A DNA stretch of 43,678 bases from Rhodobacter sp. CACIA14H1. GTDB lineage: Bacteria > Pseudomonadota > Alphaproteobacteria > Rhodobacterales > Rhodobacteraceae. The position numbers were made by a program, and so were the translations under genes. The DNA is taken from assembly GCA_000500915.1 (NCBI GenBank), contig AYNO01000009.1, positions 1-43,678 of the forward strand, in the 5' to 3' direction. Positions 16,812-25,655 of the stretch are shown here, piece after piece. How positions within the stretch are numbered: the first letter of the stretch is position 1; each line of letters opens with the position of its first letter. The notes beneath the pieces are model-generated. The model was not told where the DNA came from and made no database searches. It was given only the letters and a program-made list of their open reading frames with translations.

Positions 16812-17374
16812 CAGATCGTCTCTCCGCGGATGGTGGCGATGTCGCGGATGAAGGAGGCGAGGGCCTGCAGGAGCATCAGGACGAAACCGGTCAGCATCAC
16901 CAGCTTGATGGGCCAGAGATAGGGTCGCCAGGCGGTGGGGCTGCGTTCCAGACGACCGATCTGCGGCCAGGACCAGCCGAGGAAGGAGGTTTCCGGATCG
17001 CTCCACCTGATCCCCAACGAATAGCCGAGGCTTTCGGCGGCGCCCCAGATCATGATGGCAAGGTAGAAGATCAGGGCAAAGACGGTGAAGCCGTCCCACC
17101 ATGCGCGGCGCACGGGGGTCTGTTTGGCATAGAAGAGGTCCATGCGGACATGCGCCTCGTTCTGCATCGCGTAGGGGCCGCCGAGGATGTAATAGGCCAC
17201 CATCACGAATTGCGCCATTTCCAGCGTCCAGAGCGACGGCATGAACAGGGCCTTGGAGAGGGAGGACCACATCAGCACCGCCATCAGGACGAAGAGCAGA
17301 TACATGGCAAGGCGGCCGACGCCGTAATTGAGCCGGTCCACCAGTCGCACGAAGCCGATCAGGACGCGGGGCAT
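16811..17374 (-). CDS. dctQ: TRAP transporter small permease DctQ
   Basis: Small membrane subunit of 187 residues with four predicted helices (about 18-40, 52-68, 90-110, 155-178) and the family motif EAHVRMDLFY. It has a long loop between helices 3 and 4 (SDPETSFLGWSWPQIGRLER), typical of the larger TRAP subfamilies. Eight bases separate it from the amidohydrolase-family gene upstream, so both are on one transcript. Confidence 0.9.
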   Translation of the reverse strand: MPRVLIGFVRLVDRLNYGVGRLAMYLLFVLMAVLMWSSLSKALFMPSLWTLEMAQFVMVAYYILGGPYAMQNEAHVRMDLFYAKQTPVRRAWWDGFTVFALIFYLAIMIWGAAESLGYSLGIRWSDPETSFLGWSWPQIGRLERSPTAWRPYLWPIKLVMLTGFVLMLLQALASFIRDIATIRGETI

Positions 17375-17382
17375 GGTGGCAC

Positions 17383-18180
17383 CTATCCTTGCAGCGCCGC
17401 GACGGCGGCGGCGATCACGGGGGCGAGCAGGTCCGCCATGCGGTCCTCGGCCGGGGCGTCGGCGATCAGGTCGTTGCGGATTTCCAGCATGGCATTAGGC
17501 AGGCCGTAGGGCGTGGCGTGCAGGCGCAGGGTGTGGGTCACGTCATCCTTCGCGGAATAGGGTTCGTTCAGCATCGCCAGAAGGGTGGTGCGGGCCTGCG
17601 CTTCGGCAAGGATGGCGCGGGGAAGCCTGTCGTCGGCATCGTGGATGACGCCGAATTCCACGGCGCGGGGCTGGCCGAAATAGACGGGCGTGAAGCTGTG
17701 GATGGTCACGATCACGGGGGCCAGACCGCGGGCCATGCGCCCCATGAGCAGGGCGTGAAGCCCGTCGTGGAAGGGGACATAGACCGATGCCGTCCGCGCC
17801 GCCCGTTCTTCGGAGGGCAGGGATGCATTGCCGGGGATGTCGTGGATTTCCGACCGTGCGGGCATGGCGCCCGGCATGTCGGGGGCGCGGTTGCAGTCAT
17901 AGACCAGCCGCGACACCGGCGCATGGACCAGCACCGCGTCCAGGCGCGAGGCCAGCCCCCGCGCCAGCCCCAGCGCACCGGGGTCCCAGGCGATATGCGC
18001 GGTCCGCTGGTCCGGCGTCAGTCCCAGATCGCCCCAGGGTGCGGGGATATGGTTCGAGGCATGTTCGCAGACAAGCACGATACGCCCCGCCGCCGAGGCA
18101 TTCTCGACCACGGGCGGATGGGTTGCCGCCTTGTGTTGTCCGCCCGCGTTCACGCGAGTCATCTCCCTGCTGGTTGGCAC
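17383..18180 (-). CDS. N-formylglutamate amidohydrolase family enzyme
   Basis: Zinc-dependent amidohydrolase-family protein of 265 residues, related to HutG of histidine breakdown. Marks: LVCEHASNHIP near the N-terminus, HIAWDPGALGLA, LVYDCNRAPD, and HSFTPVYFG. No other histidine-utilisation gene is near, so its target is likely another N-acyl or gamma-glutamyl amide linked to this cluster, which could replace the PuuD hydrolase step. That role is inferred. The GTG at 18180 is chosen for its AGGGAA site at good spacing; the ATG at 18162 is possible but its AGGGAG touches the start codon. First gene of the minus-strand operon, divergent from the RpiR regulator. Confidence 0.82.
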   Translation of the reverse strand: MPTSREMTRVNAGGQHKAATHPPVVENASAAGRIVLVCEHASNHIPAPWGDLGLTPDQRTAHIAWDPGALGLARGLASRLDAVLVHAPVSRLVYDCNRAPDMPGAMPARSEIHDIPGNASLPSEERAARTASVYVPFHDGLHALLMGRMARGLAPVIVTIHSFTPVYFGQPRAVEFGVIHDADDRLPRAILAEAQARTTLLAMLNEPYSAKDDVTHTLRLHATPYGLPNAMLEIRNDLIADAPAEDRMADLLAPVIAAAVAALQG

Positions 18181-18214
18181 AAGCGTTCCCTGCAGGTTGC
18201 GATCCTGTCAAGAA

Positions 18215-18243
18215 TTTTTCGGATGCAAATTTTCTGTTACAAT
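18215..18243 (+). promoter_or_regulatory. Candidate promoter for the rpiR gene within an AT-rich island
   Basis: TTTTTC (18215-18220), 17 bp, then TACAAT (18238-18243). The island 18211-18255 is the only AT-rich stretch in the divergent region and contains the rough dyad GAATTTTTC-N6-AAATTTTC (18212-18234), a plausible site for the divergent RpiR protein. Confidence 0.4.
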
Positions 18244-18333
18244 GTTTTCTGACTGGACATGCGCAGCGAATTGGCGACCTTTCCGCCGAGGCAGGCGCAG
18301 CGGGTCAGGAGCGGCGCGAGGGGGGATGGTGCG

Positions 18334-19203
18334 ATGGGCGGCACGGCCACGATCGAGGACCGGATGCGTTCGGCCATGCCCGACCTGACGCGGGCGGAGC
18401 GGCAGCTGGCAAGCCATATCCTGACGCATTATCCGGTGGCGGCGCTGGGGTCCATCACGGAGCTGGCGAAGGCGGCGGGGGTGTCCAATCCGACGGTGGT
18501 CCGGCTGTGCCAGAAGCTGGGCTACAGGGGCTATCCCGATTACCAGCAGGCCCTGCGCGGCGAGGTGGAGGCGATGCTCGTCTCGCCGCTGGCCAAGCAT
18601 GACCGCTGGGCGGGGGGCGTGCCGGACACGCATATCCTGAACCGCTTTGCCGATGCGGTGGTGGCCAACCTGCAGGCGACGCTGGGCCAGATCGACCATG
18701 CGGAATTCGACGCTGCCGCCGCGCTGCTGGCCGATCCGGGGCGGCGCGTCTTTGCCATGGGCGGGCGGATCACCCATGCGATGGCGGATTACCTTGTCAC
18801 GCTGATGAAGAACGTGCGGGCGGATGTGACGCTGCTGTCGGGGCTGTCCAACACATGGCCCACCGCGCTGCTGGACATGAAGGCGGGGGATGTGCTGGTC
18901 GTCTTCGACATCCGCCGTTACGAGAATTCGGTCCTGCAGCTGACGGAACTGGCGGTGGAGCAGGGGGCGGAGGTGATCCTTGTCACCGACCGCTGGCTGT
19001 CGCCCGCCGCCGCCCATGCCCGCCATGTGCTGGCCTGCCATGTGGAGGCGCCGAGCGCGTGGGATTCCACCGTGTCGCTGCTGGTGCTGGTGGAGACGCT
19101 GCTGGCCTCGGTGCAGGACCGGACATGGGCCGTGACGGAGGGGCGGCTGAAGCGGCTGGAGGACCTTTATGCCCGGGCGCGGTTCTTCCGGCGGCACCGC
19201 TAG
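18334..19203 (+). CDS. RpiR-family transcriptional regulator (HTH plus SIS domain)
   Basis: A 289-residue regulator. The N-terminal helix-turn-helix (about residues 9-80) contains ITELAKAAGVSNPTVVRLCQ; the C-terminal SIS domain (about 125-260) normally binds a phosphosugar or another small ligand. The ATG at 18334 is chosen for its GAGGGGG site nine bases upstream; an ATG at 18259 extends the frame but lacks a site. Divergent from the amidohydrolase-TRAP-ligase operon and upstream of the DadA-like oxidase, so it is the likely local regulator of the locus. Confidence 0.88.
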   Translation: MGGTATIEDRMRSAMPDLTRAERQLASHILTHYPVAALGSITELAKAAGVSNPTVVRLCQKLGYRGYPDYQQALRGEVEAMLVSPLAKHDRWAGGVPDTHILNRFADAVVANLQATLGQIDHAEFDAAAALLADPGRRVFAMGGRITHAMADYLVTLMKNVRADVTLLSGLSNTWPTALLDMKAGDVLVVFDIRRYENSVLQLTELAVEQGAEVILVTDRWLSPAAAHARHVLACHVEAPSAWDSTVSLLVLVETLLASVQDRTWAVTEGRLKRLEDLYARARFFRRHR

Positions 19204-19292
19204 CAGGCCGGCAGGATGAGGGGGCACCCCCCCCTCCCACAGGAGGCGGCGCTGCGCTATGGCTGCGCCAGCCGCGAGAAGGAGCAGACCCG

Positions 19293-20549
19293 ATGACCCG
19301 CCACATCACCACCGAGATCGCCGTCATCGGGGCGGGGGTCGTGGGACTTGCCGTGGCGGAGCGGCTGGTGGCGGAGGGGCGGGAGGTCTGTGTCCTCGAC
19401 CCCCATCCGCCGGTGCCCGTGACGCGCGAGACGGCGGCGAGCTATGGCAATGCGGGGACGATCGCGGATTACGCGGTGATGCCGGTGGGGACGCCCGACG
19501 TGCTGCGGAACCTGCCGTCGCTGCTGTTCGACCGCACTTCGCCGCTGGCCATCCGCCGCGCCGCGCTGCCGGCGCTGCTGCCCTGGCTGGCGCGGTTCGC
19601 GTGGCAGTCGCTGCCGCGGGCGGCAGAGCGGAATGCGCGGACCCTTGCGGGGCTGCTGTCGTCGGCGACGGCGGACTGGCTGGACCTTGGCGCACGGATC
19701 GGGGGCGGCGAGATCCTGCAGAAGCGGGGCTGTCTCTATGCCTATGAGACGGCGGCGGCCTTCCGCGCGGCGGAGCGTGACATGGCCTTCCGCCGCAGGC
19801 TTGGCGTGACGGTGGAACTGGTCGGGCCCGAGGTGCTGCACCAGATGGAACCCGGCCTGCCGGAGGTGGAGGGGGGCGCGGCCTATTTCCCCAAGGCGGT
19901 GTTTCTGGACGATCCGGGGCGGATGGTGGCGCTGCTGGCCGGAGAGGTGGCGCGGCGGGCCGAGGTGGTCGCCGCACGGGTGGAGGCGTTGCACCGGCAG
20001 GTGGACGGGGTGATGCTGACGGGGCCGGGGATACAGGTCCATGCCCGCCGCGTGGTGATCGCGGCGGGGGCGCATTCGCGGCGACTGGCGGCGATGGCGG
20101 GCGACCGCGTGCCGCTGGATACGGAGCGGGGCTATCATGTGGAATGGGACATGGATCGGCTGCCGCTGACGCGCCCCACCTGCCCCACGACGCGGGGGTT
20201 CTACCTGTGCCCCATGCAGGGCCGGTTGCGGGTCGCGGGGACGGTGGAACTGGGCGGGCTGACCGCGCCGCCCTCGCCGCACCGGATCGCAAGGCTGGTC
20301 GAGGGCGCACGGGCGCTGTTCCCCGGCCTGCCGGAGCCGGACCGCGACTGGATGGGGTTCCGCCCGTCCCTGCCCGACAGCGTGCCGGTGATCGGACCGG
20401 GCCGCGCGGGGGGCGAGGTGATCCATGCCTATGGCCACGGGCATATCGGGCTGACGCTGGCCCCGGTGACGGCGCGTCTGGTGGCGGATGTGGTGGCGGG
20501 GCGCGAGCCGGAGCTGGACATGCGGCCCCTGCTGCCGCAGCGGTTCTGA
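19293..20549 (+). CDS. FAD-dependent oxidoreductase of the DAO family (DadA/PuuB-like)
   Basis: Flavoprotein of 418 residues that oxidises C-N bonds. The N-terminal dinucleotide-binding motif is IAVIGAGVVGLAVAERLVAE, then ETAASYGNAGTI as in DadA-type D-amino-acid dehydrogenases; the C-terminal FAD region is GPGRAGGEVIHAYGHGHIGL. It could oxidise a D-amino acid or, given two glutamine-synthetase-like ligases and an aldehyde dehydrogenase nearby, a gamma-glutamyl amine as PuuB does. A strong GAGAAGGAG site precedes the ATG at 19293. It follows the rpiR gene by 89 bp and is probably co-transcribed with it. Confidence 0.88.
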   Translation: MTRHITTEIAVIGAGVVGLAVAERLVAEGREVCVLDPHPPVPVTRETAASYGNAGTIADYAVMPVGTPDVLRNLPSLLFDRTSPLAIRRAALPALLPWLARFAWQSLPRAAERNARTLAGLLSSATADWLDLGARIGGGEILQKRGCLYAYETAAAFRAAERDMAFRRRLGVTVELVGPEVLHQMEPGLPEVEGGAAYFPKAVFLDDPGRMVALLAGEVARRAEVVAARVEALHRQVDGVMLTGPGIQVHARRVVIAAGAHSRRLAAMAGDRVPLDTERGYHVEWDMDRLPLTRPTCPTTRGFYLCPMQGRLRVAGTVELGGLTAPPSPHRIARLVEGARALFPGLPEPDRDWMGFRPSLPDSVPVIGPGRAGGEVIHAYGHGHIGLTLAPVTARLVADVVAGREPELDMRPLLPQRF

Positions 20550-20561
20550 CCCGTCGGAATG

Positions 20562-20697
20562 CGGAGCGGGCGTTGCCGCCCGCACGCCTGCAAGCTCCGC
20601 CCCGCGCGGGCGCGGGACGGAGCGGCGGGGGGCGTTCCGCCCCCGTCGCCGCGCGGGCGCGGCGACTCCCCCCGAGGGTATTTGGGCCGAGATGAAG
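20562..20697 (+). repeat. Composite intergenic repeat, copy 2 (hairpin at its start may end the oxidase mRNA)
   Basis: Starts with GCGGAGCGGGCG-TTGC-CGCCCGC (hairpin 20566-20583, 17 bp past the oxidase stop), continues through GC-rich dyads, and ends with the 21-bp box at 20677-20697 (GGGTATTTGGG, four bases, GATGAA). The same parts in the same order form copy 1 at 5353-5466. It fills most of the 209-bp gap before the epimerase gene. Confidence 0.55.
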
Positions 20698-20758
20698 CGG
20701 CGGGCTTGATTTTGTGCCCCGTCCCGCGCGAGGTGGCGGGGATGTGACGGAGGGCGGC

Positions 20759-21754
20759 ATGGCGCGGCGTGTATTGGTGACGGGATCGGCGGGGTTCATC
20801 GGGTACCACCTGTGCCGGAGGCTGCTGGCCGAGGGCTGGGAGGTGACGGGGCTGGACGGGATGACGGCCTATTACGACGTCACGCTGAAGGAGCGCCGCC
20901 ATGCGATGCTGCAGCAATCGCCGGGCTTCCGCGCCGTGACCGGGCTGGTCGAGACGCCCGGTCTGGTGGCCGAGTTGGCGCAGGGGGCGGAGGTGGTGGT
21001 CCATCTCGCGGCGCAGGCGGGGGTGCGCTATTCCATCGACGCGCCGCGCAGCTATGTCGATGCCAACCTGATCGGCACCTACGAGGTGCTGGAGGCTGCC
21101 CGCGCCACGCGCCCTGCGCATCTGCTGATCGCCTCCACCTCGTCGGTCTATGGCGCGAACGGGGCGATGCCCTATGCCGAGCTGCACAGGGCCGACCACC
21201 CCATGTCCTTCTATGCCGCGACCAAGAAGGCGGGCGAGGCGATGGCGCATTCCTATGCCCATCTCTATTGCGTGCCGACGACGCTGTTCCGCTTCTTCAC
21301 GGTCTATGGCCCCTGGGGGCGGCCCGACATGGCGCTGTTCAAGTTCGTGAAGGCGATCCTGTCGGATCAGGCGATCGACATCTACAACTACGGGGACATG
21401 CGGCGGGACTTCACCTATGTCGATGATCTGGTGGAGGGGATCGTGCGTCTGGTCGGGGTGCCGCCCCTGGCGCGGGCGGGGGAGGCGGACAGCCTGTCGC
21501 CCGTCGCCCCGCACCGCATCGTCAATATCGGGAACGGGTCGCCCGTGGGCCTGATGGAGTTCGTGCGTGCCATCGAGGCCGCGCTGGGCCGCGAGGCGCG
21601 GAAGACCCTGCTGCCGATGCAGCCCGGCGACGTGCCCGCGACATGGGCCGATGCCACGCTGATCGAGGCGCTGACCGGCCCGCTGCCGCGCACCGACATC
21701 TCCGAGGGCGTGCGGCGGTTCGTGGCGTGGTACCGCGACTATTACCGCGTCTAG
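20759..21754 (+). CDS. NAD-dependent epimerase, UDP-glucuronate 4-epimerase type
   Basis: Extended short-chain dehydrogenase of 331 residues. It has the NAD motif [16 protein letters not shown], the diagnostic [11 protein letters not shown] of UDP-glucuronate 4-epimerases, the catalytic Ser/Tyr/Lys in ASTSSVYG and FYAATKK, and [15 protein letters not shown]. It would make UDP-galacturonate for cell-surface polysaccharide. The ATG at 20759 is chosen because GGAGGG lies five bases upstream and the Rossmann motif follows at once. No polysaccharide genes adjoin it. Its stop shares CTAG with the convergent gene. Confidence 0.88.
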   Translation: MARRVLVTGSAGFIGYHLCRRLLAEGWEVTGLDGMTAYYDVTLKERRHAMLQQSPGFRAVTGLVETPGLVAELAQGAEVVVHLAAQAGVRYSIDAPRSYVDANLIGTYEVLEAARATRPAHLLIASTSSVYGANGAMPYAELHRADHPMSFYAATKKAGEAMAHSYAHLYCVPTTLFRFFTVYGPWGRPDMALFKFVKAILSDQAIDIYNYGDMRRDFTYVDDLVEGIVRLVGVPPLARAGEADSLSPVAPHRIVNIGNGSPVGLMEFVRAIEAALGREARKTLLPMQPGDVPATWADATLIEALTGPLPRTDISEGVRRFVAWYRDYYRV

Positions 21755-22239
21755 ACCGGCCCCTTGGCGACGTTTCCGGCGTAGTCCTCTTTCGGGTCGC
21801 GGCCCAGAAGCATCTTCAGCCCGGCAACGAGGCTGTTCCCGTTCAGCCAGATCTCGGCCCGCTGCGGTTCCAGCTTCAGCAGCAGGAGATCGGGGTCATC
21901 CTTGCCGCCTTCGTACCAGGCCGCGATGAAGGGGGACCAGAGACGGTCGATCATGGTCCTGTCCGCCTCTTCCGAGATCGTGCCGTGGAGGGTGGCGAAG
22001 AGGTCATGCCCTCTGGAGGCGAAGGTGAAGAGGGCCGGGCCGTTCGGCATCATCTGGTGCGCCAGTCCGGTGGAGCGGGCGGTGAAGAACCAGATCGGGC
22101 CGTGATCCGCCCCGTCCTCCATGATCGCGGTCATGGGGCGCGGCGGTTCGGCCCATGCCCCTTCGAGACCCAGCATCACGGTGCGGTCGGAGCGCAGCGC
22201 CTTCCAGAATTTCGCGCGGATTTCGGTATCTTCGGGCAT
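21751..22239 (-). CDS. Pyridoxamine 5'-phosphate oxidase-related, general stress protein 26-like
   Basis: A 162-residue flavin/FMN split-barrel protein of the general-stress family. Visible are [20 protein letters not shown], the strand [13 protein letters not shown], and [19 protein letters not shown], which is typical of this subgroup. The family is thought to bind FMN or a deazaflavin; the reaction is unknown. The ATG at 22239 has AAAGGAAG five bases upstream, so the longer frame to 22263 is not used. The stop overlaps that of the epimerase on CTAG. Confidence 0.83.
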   Translation of the reverse strand: MPEDTEIRAKFWKALRSDRTVMLGLEGAWAEPPRPMTAIMEDGADHGPIWFFTARSTGLAHQMMPNGPALFTFASRGHDLFATLHGTISEEADRTMIDRLWSPFIAAWYEGGKDDPDLLLLKLEPQRAEIWLNGNSLVAGLKMLLGRDPKEDYAGNVAKGPV

Positions 22240-22370
22240 GTCGCTTCCTTTCGATCCTTGCATCGAAGGAAGAAGCCGTTACCGGCTGCAGGGTTCCGGT
22301 CGGTCCTGCCGCGCCGGGGGGGATTGGCCGCAGGCGAGGAGGGGACAGATGTCCCCTGCCTTCACGGACG

Positions 22371-23357
22371 TCACAGCATCCCCGGCACCACCTGGTCGGA
22401 CGGCCGGTGCCCGTCGGCGAAGGTCTTGATGTTGATGATGACCTTCTCGCCCATTTCGATCCGGCCCTCGATCGTGGCCGAGCCCATATGCGGCAGCAGC
22501 ACCACATTGGGCAGTTCGCGCAGGCGGGGGTTGATCTCGGCCCCGCGTTCATAGACGTCGAGGCCCGCCCCCGCGATCTCGCCCGCGCGGATCATGCGGG
22601 TCAGGGCGTTTTCGTCGATCACCTCGCCGCGGGAGGTGTTCACGATGACGGCGGAGGGTTTCAGCAGTTTCAGCCGCCGCGCGTTCATCAGGTGGTAGGT
22701 GGAGGGTGTGTGCGGGCAGTTGATCGAGATGACGTCCATGCGGGCGATCATCTGGTCCAGGCTTTCCCACCATGTCGCCTCGAGTTCGGCTTCCACCTCG
22801 GGGCGCAGGCGGCGGCGGTTGTGGTAATGGATCTGCATCCCGAAGGCGCGGGCGCGGCGGGCGACGGCCTGGCCGATGCGGCCCATGCCCAGGATTCCAA
22901 GGCGTTTTCCGCCGATCCGCCCGCCGAGCATCGCCATGGGCGACCAGCCGGGCCAGCCTTCCTTCTGCATCATGGCGATGCCTTCGGGGATGCGGCGCGT
23001 GACGCCGAGGATCAGGGCCATGGTCATGTCGGCGGTATCCTCGGTCACCACGCCGGGGGTGTTGGAAACGAGGATGCCGCGCTGGCGGGCGGTGGCGACG
23101 TCGATATGGTCCACGCCCGCGCCGTAATTGGCGATGAGCTTCAGCTTGTCGCCGGCCTGTGCCAGAAGGCCCGCATCGATCTGGTCGGTGATGGTGGGGA
23201 CCAGCACATCGGCACGCTTGACGGCTGCCGCCAGTTCGTCGCGCGACATGGGCGTGTCGGGGTCGCGCAGTTCAACGTCGAAGAGTTCCTTCATCCGCGT
23301 CTCCACGGGTTCGGGCAACCGTCGCGTCACGACAACAGTCAGGCGTCCTGCGGGCAT
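22371..23357 (-). CDS. gyaR: Glyoxylate/hydroxypyruvate reductase, D-2-hydroxyacid dehydrogenase family
   Basis: NAD(P)H-dependent D-2-hydroxyacid dehydrogenase of 328 residues, the usual length of GyaR. The NAD motif is LGILGMGRIGQAVA; catalytic Arg in NTSRGEVIDE, Glu in AGLDVYERG, and His in LLPHMGSATIEGR. It reduces glyoxylate or hydroxypyruvate. The ATG at 23357 is preceded by GGAGA at seven bases. Monocistronic by context: it is divergent from the SH3 gene and 131 bp from the gene downstream. Confidence 0.88.
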   Translation of the reverse strand: MPAGRLTVVVTRRLPEPVETRMKELFDVELRDPDTPMSRDELAAAVKRADVLVPTITDQIDAGLLAQAGDKLKLIANYGAGVDHIDVATARQRGILVSNTPGVVTEDTADMTMALILGVTRRIPEGIAMMQKEGWPGWSPMAMLGGRIGGKRLGILGMGRIGQAVARRARAFGMQIHYHNRRRLRPEVEAELEATWWESLDQMIARMDVISINCPHTPSTYHLMNARRLKLLKPSAVIVNTSRGEVIDENALTRMIRAGEIAGAGLDVYERGAEINPRLRELPNVVLLPHMGSATIEGRIEMGEKVIINIKTFADGHRPSDQVVPGML

Positions 23358-23515
23358 GGGCGGTCTCCGTCGCACTTCCAAAATCCGGTTCCGGATGGCA
23401 AAGTGGCGGGAAGCGGGGGAAGGCACAAGTCCCCCCGAAGGACGAGGGGCGCGCGATGGACGTGTCTCCGGTGGGCAGCAGGCCGCCCGGCGGGTGCGAA
23501 GGACAGGCGGACGCT

Positions 23516-24163
23516 ATGGCGGTTCTGGCACGGTATGCGCTGGCTGGCGCGATGATCTGGGCGGCGACGGGGGGTGCGGCGCAGGAGGTGACGCGCCCGC
23601 AGCCCCGCCCGGGGACGGTCGTCGCGGCATCGGCGGCGACGCCACCGGTTGCGGCGGAGGAGGCGCCCGCTCTGGCGGCGCCGGCGCAGCCCGCTCCGGC
23701 ACCGGCGGCAAAGCCGGTGGTCCTGCGCGACCCGAACCGCGGGGCGGTGACGAACCTGCCGCTGCCGCGTTTCGTCAGCCTGAAGGGGCGCGAGGGCAAT
23801 GCGCGGCGCGGTCCGGGGCTGACGCACCGCATCGACTGGGTCTTTACGCGGGCCGGTATGCCCTTGAAGATCACGGCGGAATTCGAACATTGGCGGCGGG
23901 TCGAGGATGCCGAGGGGGTGGGCGGCTGGGTCCATTACTCGTTGCTGTCGGGCGTGCGGTCGGCGCTGGTTGCGGTGGATCTGGCCGAGTTCCGGGCGCG
24001 GCCTTCGGAGGATGCGGATATCCGCTTCCGTGCCGAGCGGAACGTGGTGGGGTGGATCGAGGAATGCCTGCCGGACTGGTGCGACCTGTCCATCGACGGC
24101 GAGGAGGGGTGGGTCCGGAAATCGGCGCTGTGGGGCGTGTTGCCGGACGAGACGGTGGAATAG
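23516..24163 (+). CDS. Periplasmic SH3-domain protein with signal peptide
   Basis: A 215-residue exported protein. An N-terminal signal (LARYALAGAMIWAATGGAAQ) is followed by an Ala/Pro-rich linker (about residues 25-75) and two bacterial SH3 repeats of the SH3_4 kind: FVSLKGREGNARRGPGLTH with HWRRVEDAEGVGGWVHYSLL, then VGWIEECLPDWCDLSIDGEE with GWVRKSALWG. It probably binds peptidoglycan or another envelope component. The ATG at 23516 is chosen because the signal starts there and AGGCGG precedes it; an in-frame ATG at 23456 would hide the signal. Confidence 0.82.
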   Translation: MAVLARYALAGAMIWAATGGAAQEVTRPQPRPGTVVAASAATPPVAAEEAPALAAPAQPAPAPAAKPVVLRDPNRGAVTNLPLPRFVSLKGREGNARRGPGLTHRIDWVFTRAGMPLKITAEFEHWRRVEDAEGVGGWVHYSLLSGVRSALVAVDLAEFRARPSEDADIRFRAERNVVGWIEECLPDWCDLSIDGEEGWVRKSALWGVLPDETVE

Positions 24164-24180
24164 CCCCCGCAAGTCCCCCG

Positions 24181-25053
24181 TCAGGCCGCCGCGGCGCGTC
24201 TTGCGCCCGAGATGCCGTTGACCGTGACCGCGACCAGCAGGATCGCGCCACCCGCGAAGGTGGCGGAGCTGGCGGTTTCGTCGAGAAAGAGCCAGACCCA
24301 GAGGGGGGCCAGCATCACCTCGATATTCGACAGGAGCGCGGTTTCGGCGGCGGGGATGATGCGGCTGCCGAGTTCGTAGAGCACCATCCCGCCCGACAGG
24401 GTGACGGCGCCCATCGCCATCGCCCAGAGCGCATCGGCCGGCGGAACGGAGAGTGGTTGGCCAAGGTAGCCCGCCATGCAAGCCCCTGTGATCAATGAGA
24501 AAACGCCCCCGAGAAGGACGGAGGGCAGGCTGTCCGCGACCTTGCCCCAGCGCAGGGTGACGGTGAAGACGGCGAAGCCGAGCGCCGAGCTGAGGGCCGC
24601 GATATTGCCCGCCATCGCCCCGCCGGACAGGCCGTCGCTGACCATGACGTAGATGCCCGCCATGGCGAGGCCCATCGCGGCCCAGGTCACGGGATGGACG
24701 CGTTCGCCGAGGGCGGCCCAGCCGATGAGGGCGGTGAGGAAGGGCGAGGCGGTGAAGAGGAAGACGGCATTGGCGATGGTGGTGGACTGGATCGCATAGA
24801 TCGCGCCGCCGAAAGCCCCGACGAGGCCGAGGCCGCCCATGACCCCCGCCAGCCCCACCGCGCGGATGGCAGGCAGGGGCGACCCCTTCGCGCGCCATGC
24901 GAGGAAGATCAGAAGGGCGGGCAACATGCCCAGCGAACGCCAGAACAGGACGGACCATGTTCCCGCCGTATCGATCTGGCGGAAGACAAGCCCTTGCAGC
25001 GACCAGACAATTCCCGCGCCGATCACCAGTGTCATGCCCGTGCGGTAGGTCAT
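24181..25053 (-). CDS. EamA/DMT-superfamily transporter
   Basis: Inner-membrane drug/metabolite transporter of 290 residues with ten predicted helices in two EamA repeats (first half with GIVWSLQGLVFRQIDTAGTW, second half with GNIAALSSALGFAVFTVTLR). Substrate unknown; relatives export amino acids or other metabolites. The ATG at 25053 has GGAGA seven bases upstream. It is convergent with the SH3 gene, with only 17 bp between their stops. Confidence 0.87.
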   Translation of the reverse strand: MTYRTGMTLVIGAGIVWSLQGLVFRQIDTAGTWSVLFWRSLGMLPALLIFLAWRAKGSPLPAIRAVGLAGVMGGLGLVGAFGGAIYAIQSTTIANAVFLFTASPFLTALIGWAALGERVHPVTWAAMGLAMAGIYVMVSDGLSGGAMAGNIAALSSALGFAVFTVTLRWGKVADSLPSVLLGGVFSLITGACMAGYLGQPLSVPPADALWAMAMGAVTLSGGMVLYELGSRIIPAAETALLSNIEVMLAPLWVWLFLDETASSATFAGGAILLVAVTVNGISGARRAAAA

Positions 25054-25655
25054 TCCCGTCTCCTGCCCCTGTGGGATGAGGACCACGGGGAGGGGGCGGC
25101 GTCTGTTCCGATTGCGACGCCGCGGGGTCCGTTTCGGGATGCTGCGCCTTTGGCTTGCGTGGCGGGAGGGGGCGGTCTGCCCGATCTTGGCCTGCGGCCA
25201 ATCCACCCCTTGGGGATATTCGGGGAGGGAAGATGCGGGCAGGCGCGGTGCCCTGTGCCAAGCCGTTGGAACGGCGCGTTAATCCGGCCGGACCGGCCTT
25301 TCCGGAGGTGCCGTGTCCTGTGCCACGGGCTGTGCCGCAAACTGTACATACGCACGGGGCGAAAAGGGGCGGTTAACCATGTGCTGGCGCGGCGCGGCGG
25401 GGTGAGTCGCGGAGGGGGCGGGAGGCGCCTTGGGCTTGGGGCGGGGCCTCTGGTCGGGGGTGGGGGGTGTCTGGGGGCCTGTGGCGGCAGGCGGTGTGGG
25501 GCGGGTCGTTTCGGGCGGTGTGGTGACGGGTGGATGGGGCGGGATGCGCCACGGTTTTGGGTTGGGACGCGGCGGGGGGAGGTCGGTGCGGTCCGGGGCG
25601 GGAGGGCCTGCGGGGCCCGTGGCGGGGGCCGGTGGGACGGGTCGGGGCGTGGGGG
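25054..25655. other. 602-bp region without a supported gene
   Basis: No frame here shows family features or a good ribosome site. One minus-strand frame encodes a low-complexity Pro-rich run that reads through from the GhrA-type gene in another phase; it looks like GC bias. The stretch 25411-25478 has many G runs on the plus strand. A degenerate copy of the 21-bp repeat box (GGATATTCGGGG, then GATG) is at 25213-25234. Confidence 0.5.

Noticed and set aside
17383-18180. Classical histidine-utilisation HutG
   Set aside because: No hutH, hutU, hutI or hutC near; operon partners are a TRAP transporter and a ligase, so only the family name is given.
18206-18211. TTGACA as -35 box for the minus-strand amidohydrolase operon
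   Set aside because: The hexamer is perfect, but the -10 position 16-18 bp further holds GAACGC-like sequence and overlaps the ribosome site, so the promoter call is not supported.
25279-25377. CtrA-like TTAA pair
   Set aside because: The two TTAA words are about 90 bp apart rather than in the TTAA-N7-TTAA form.
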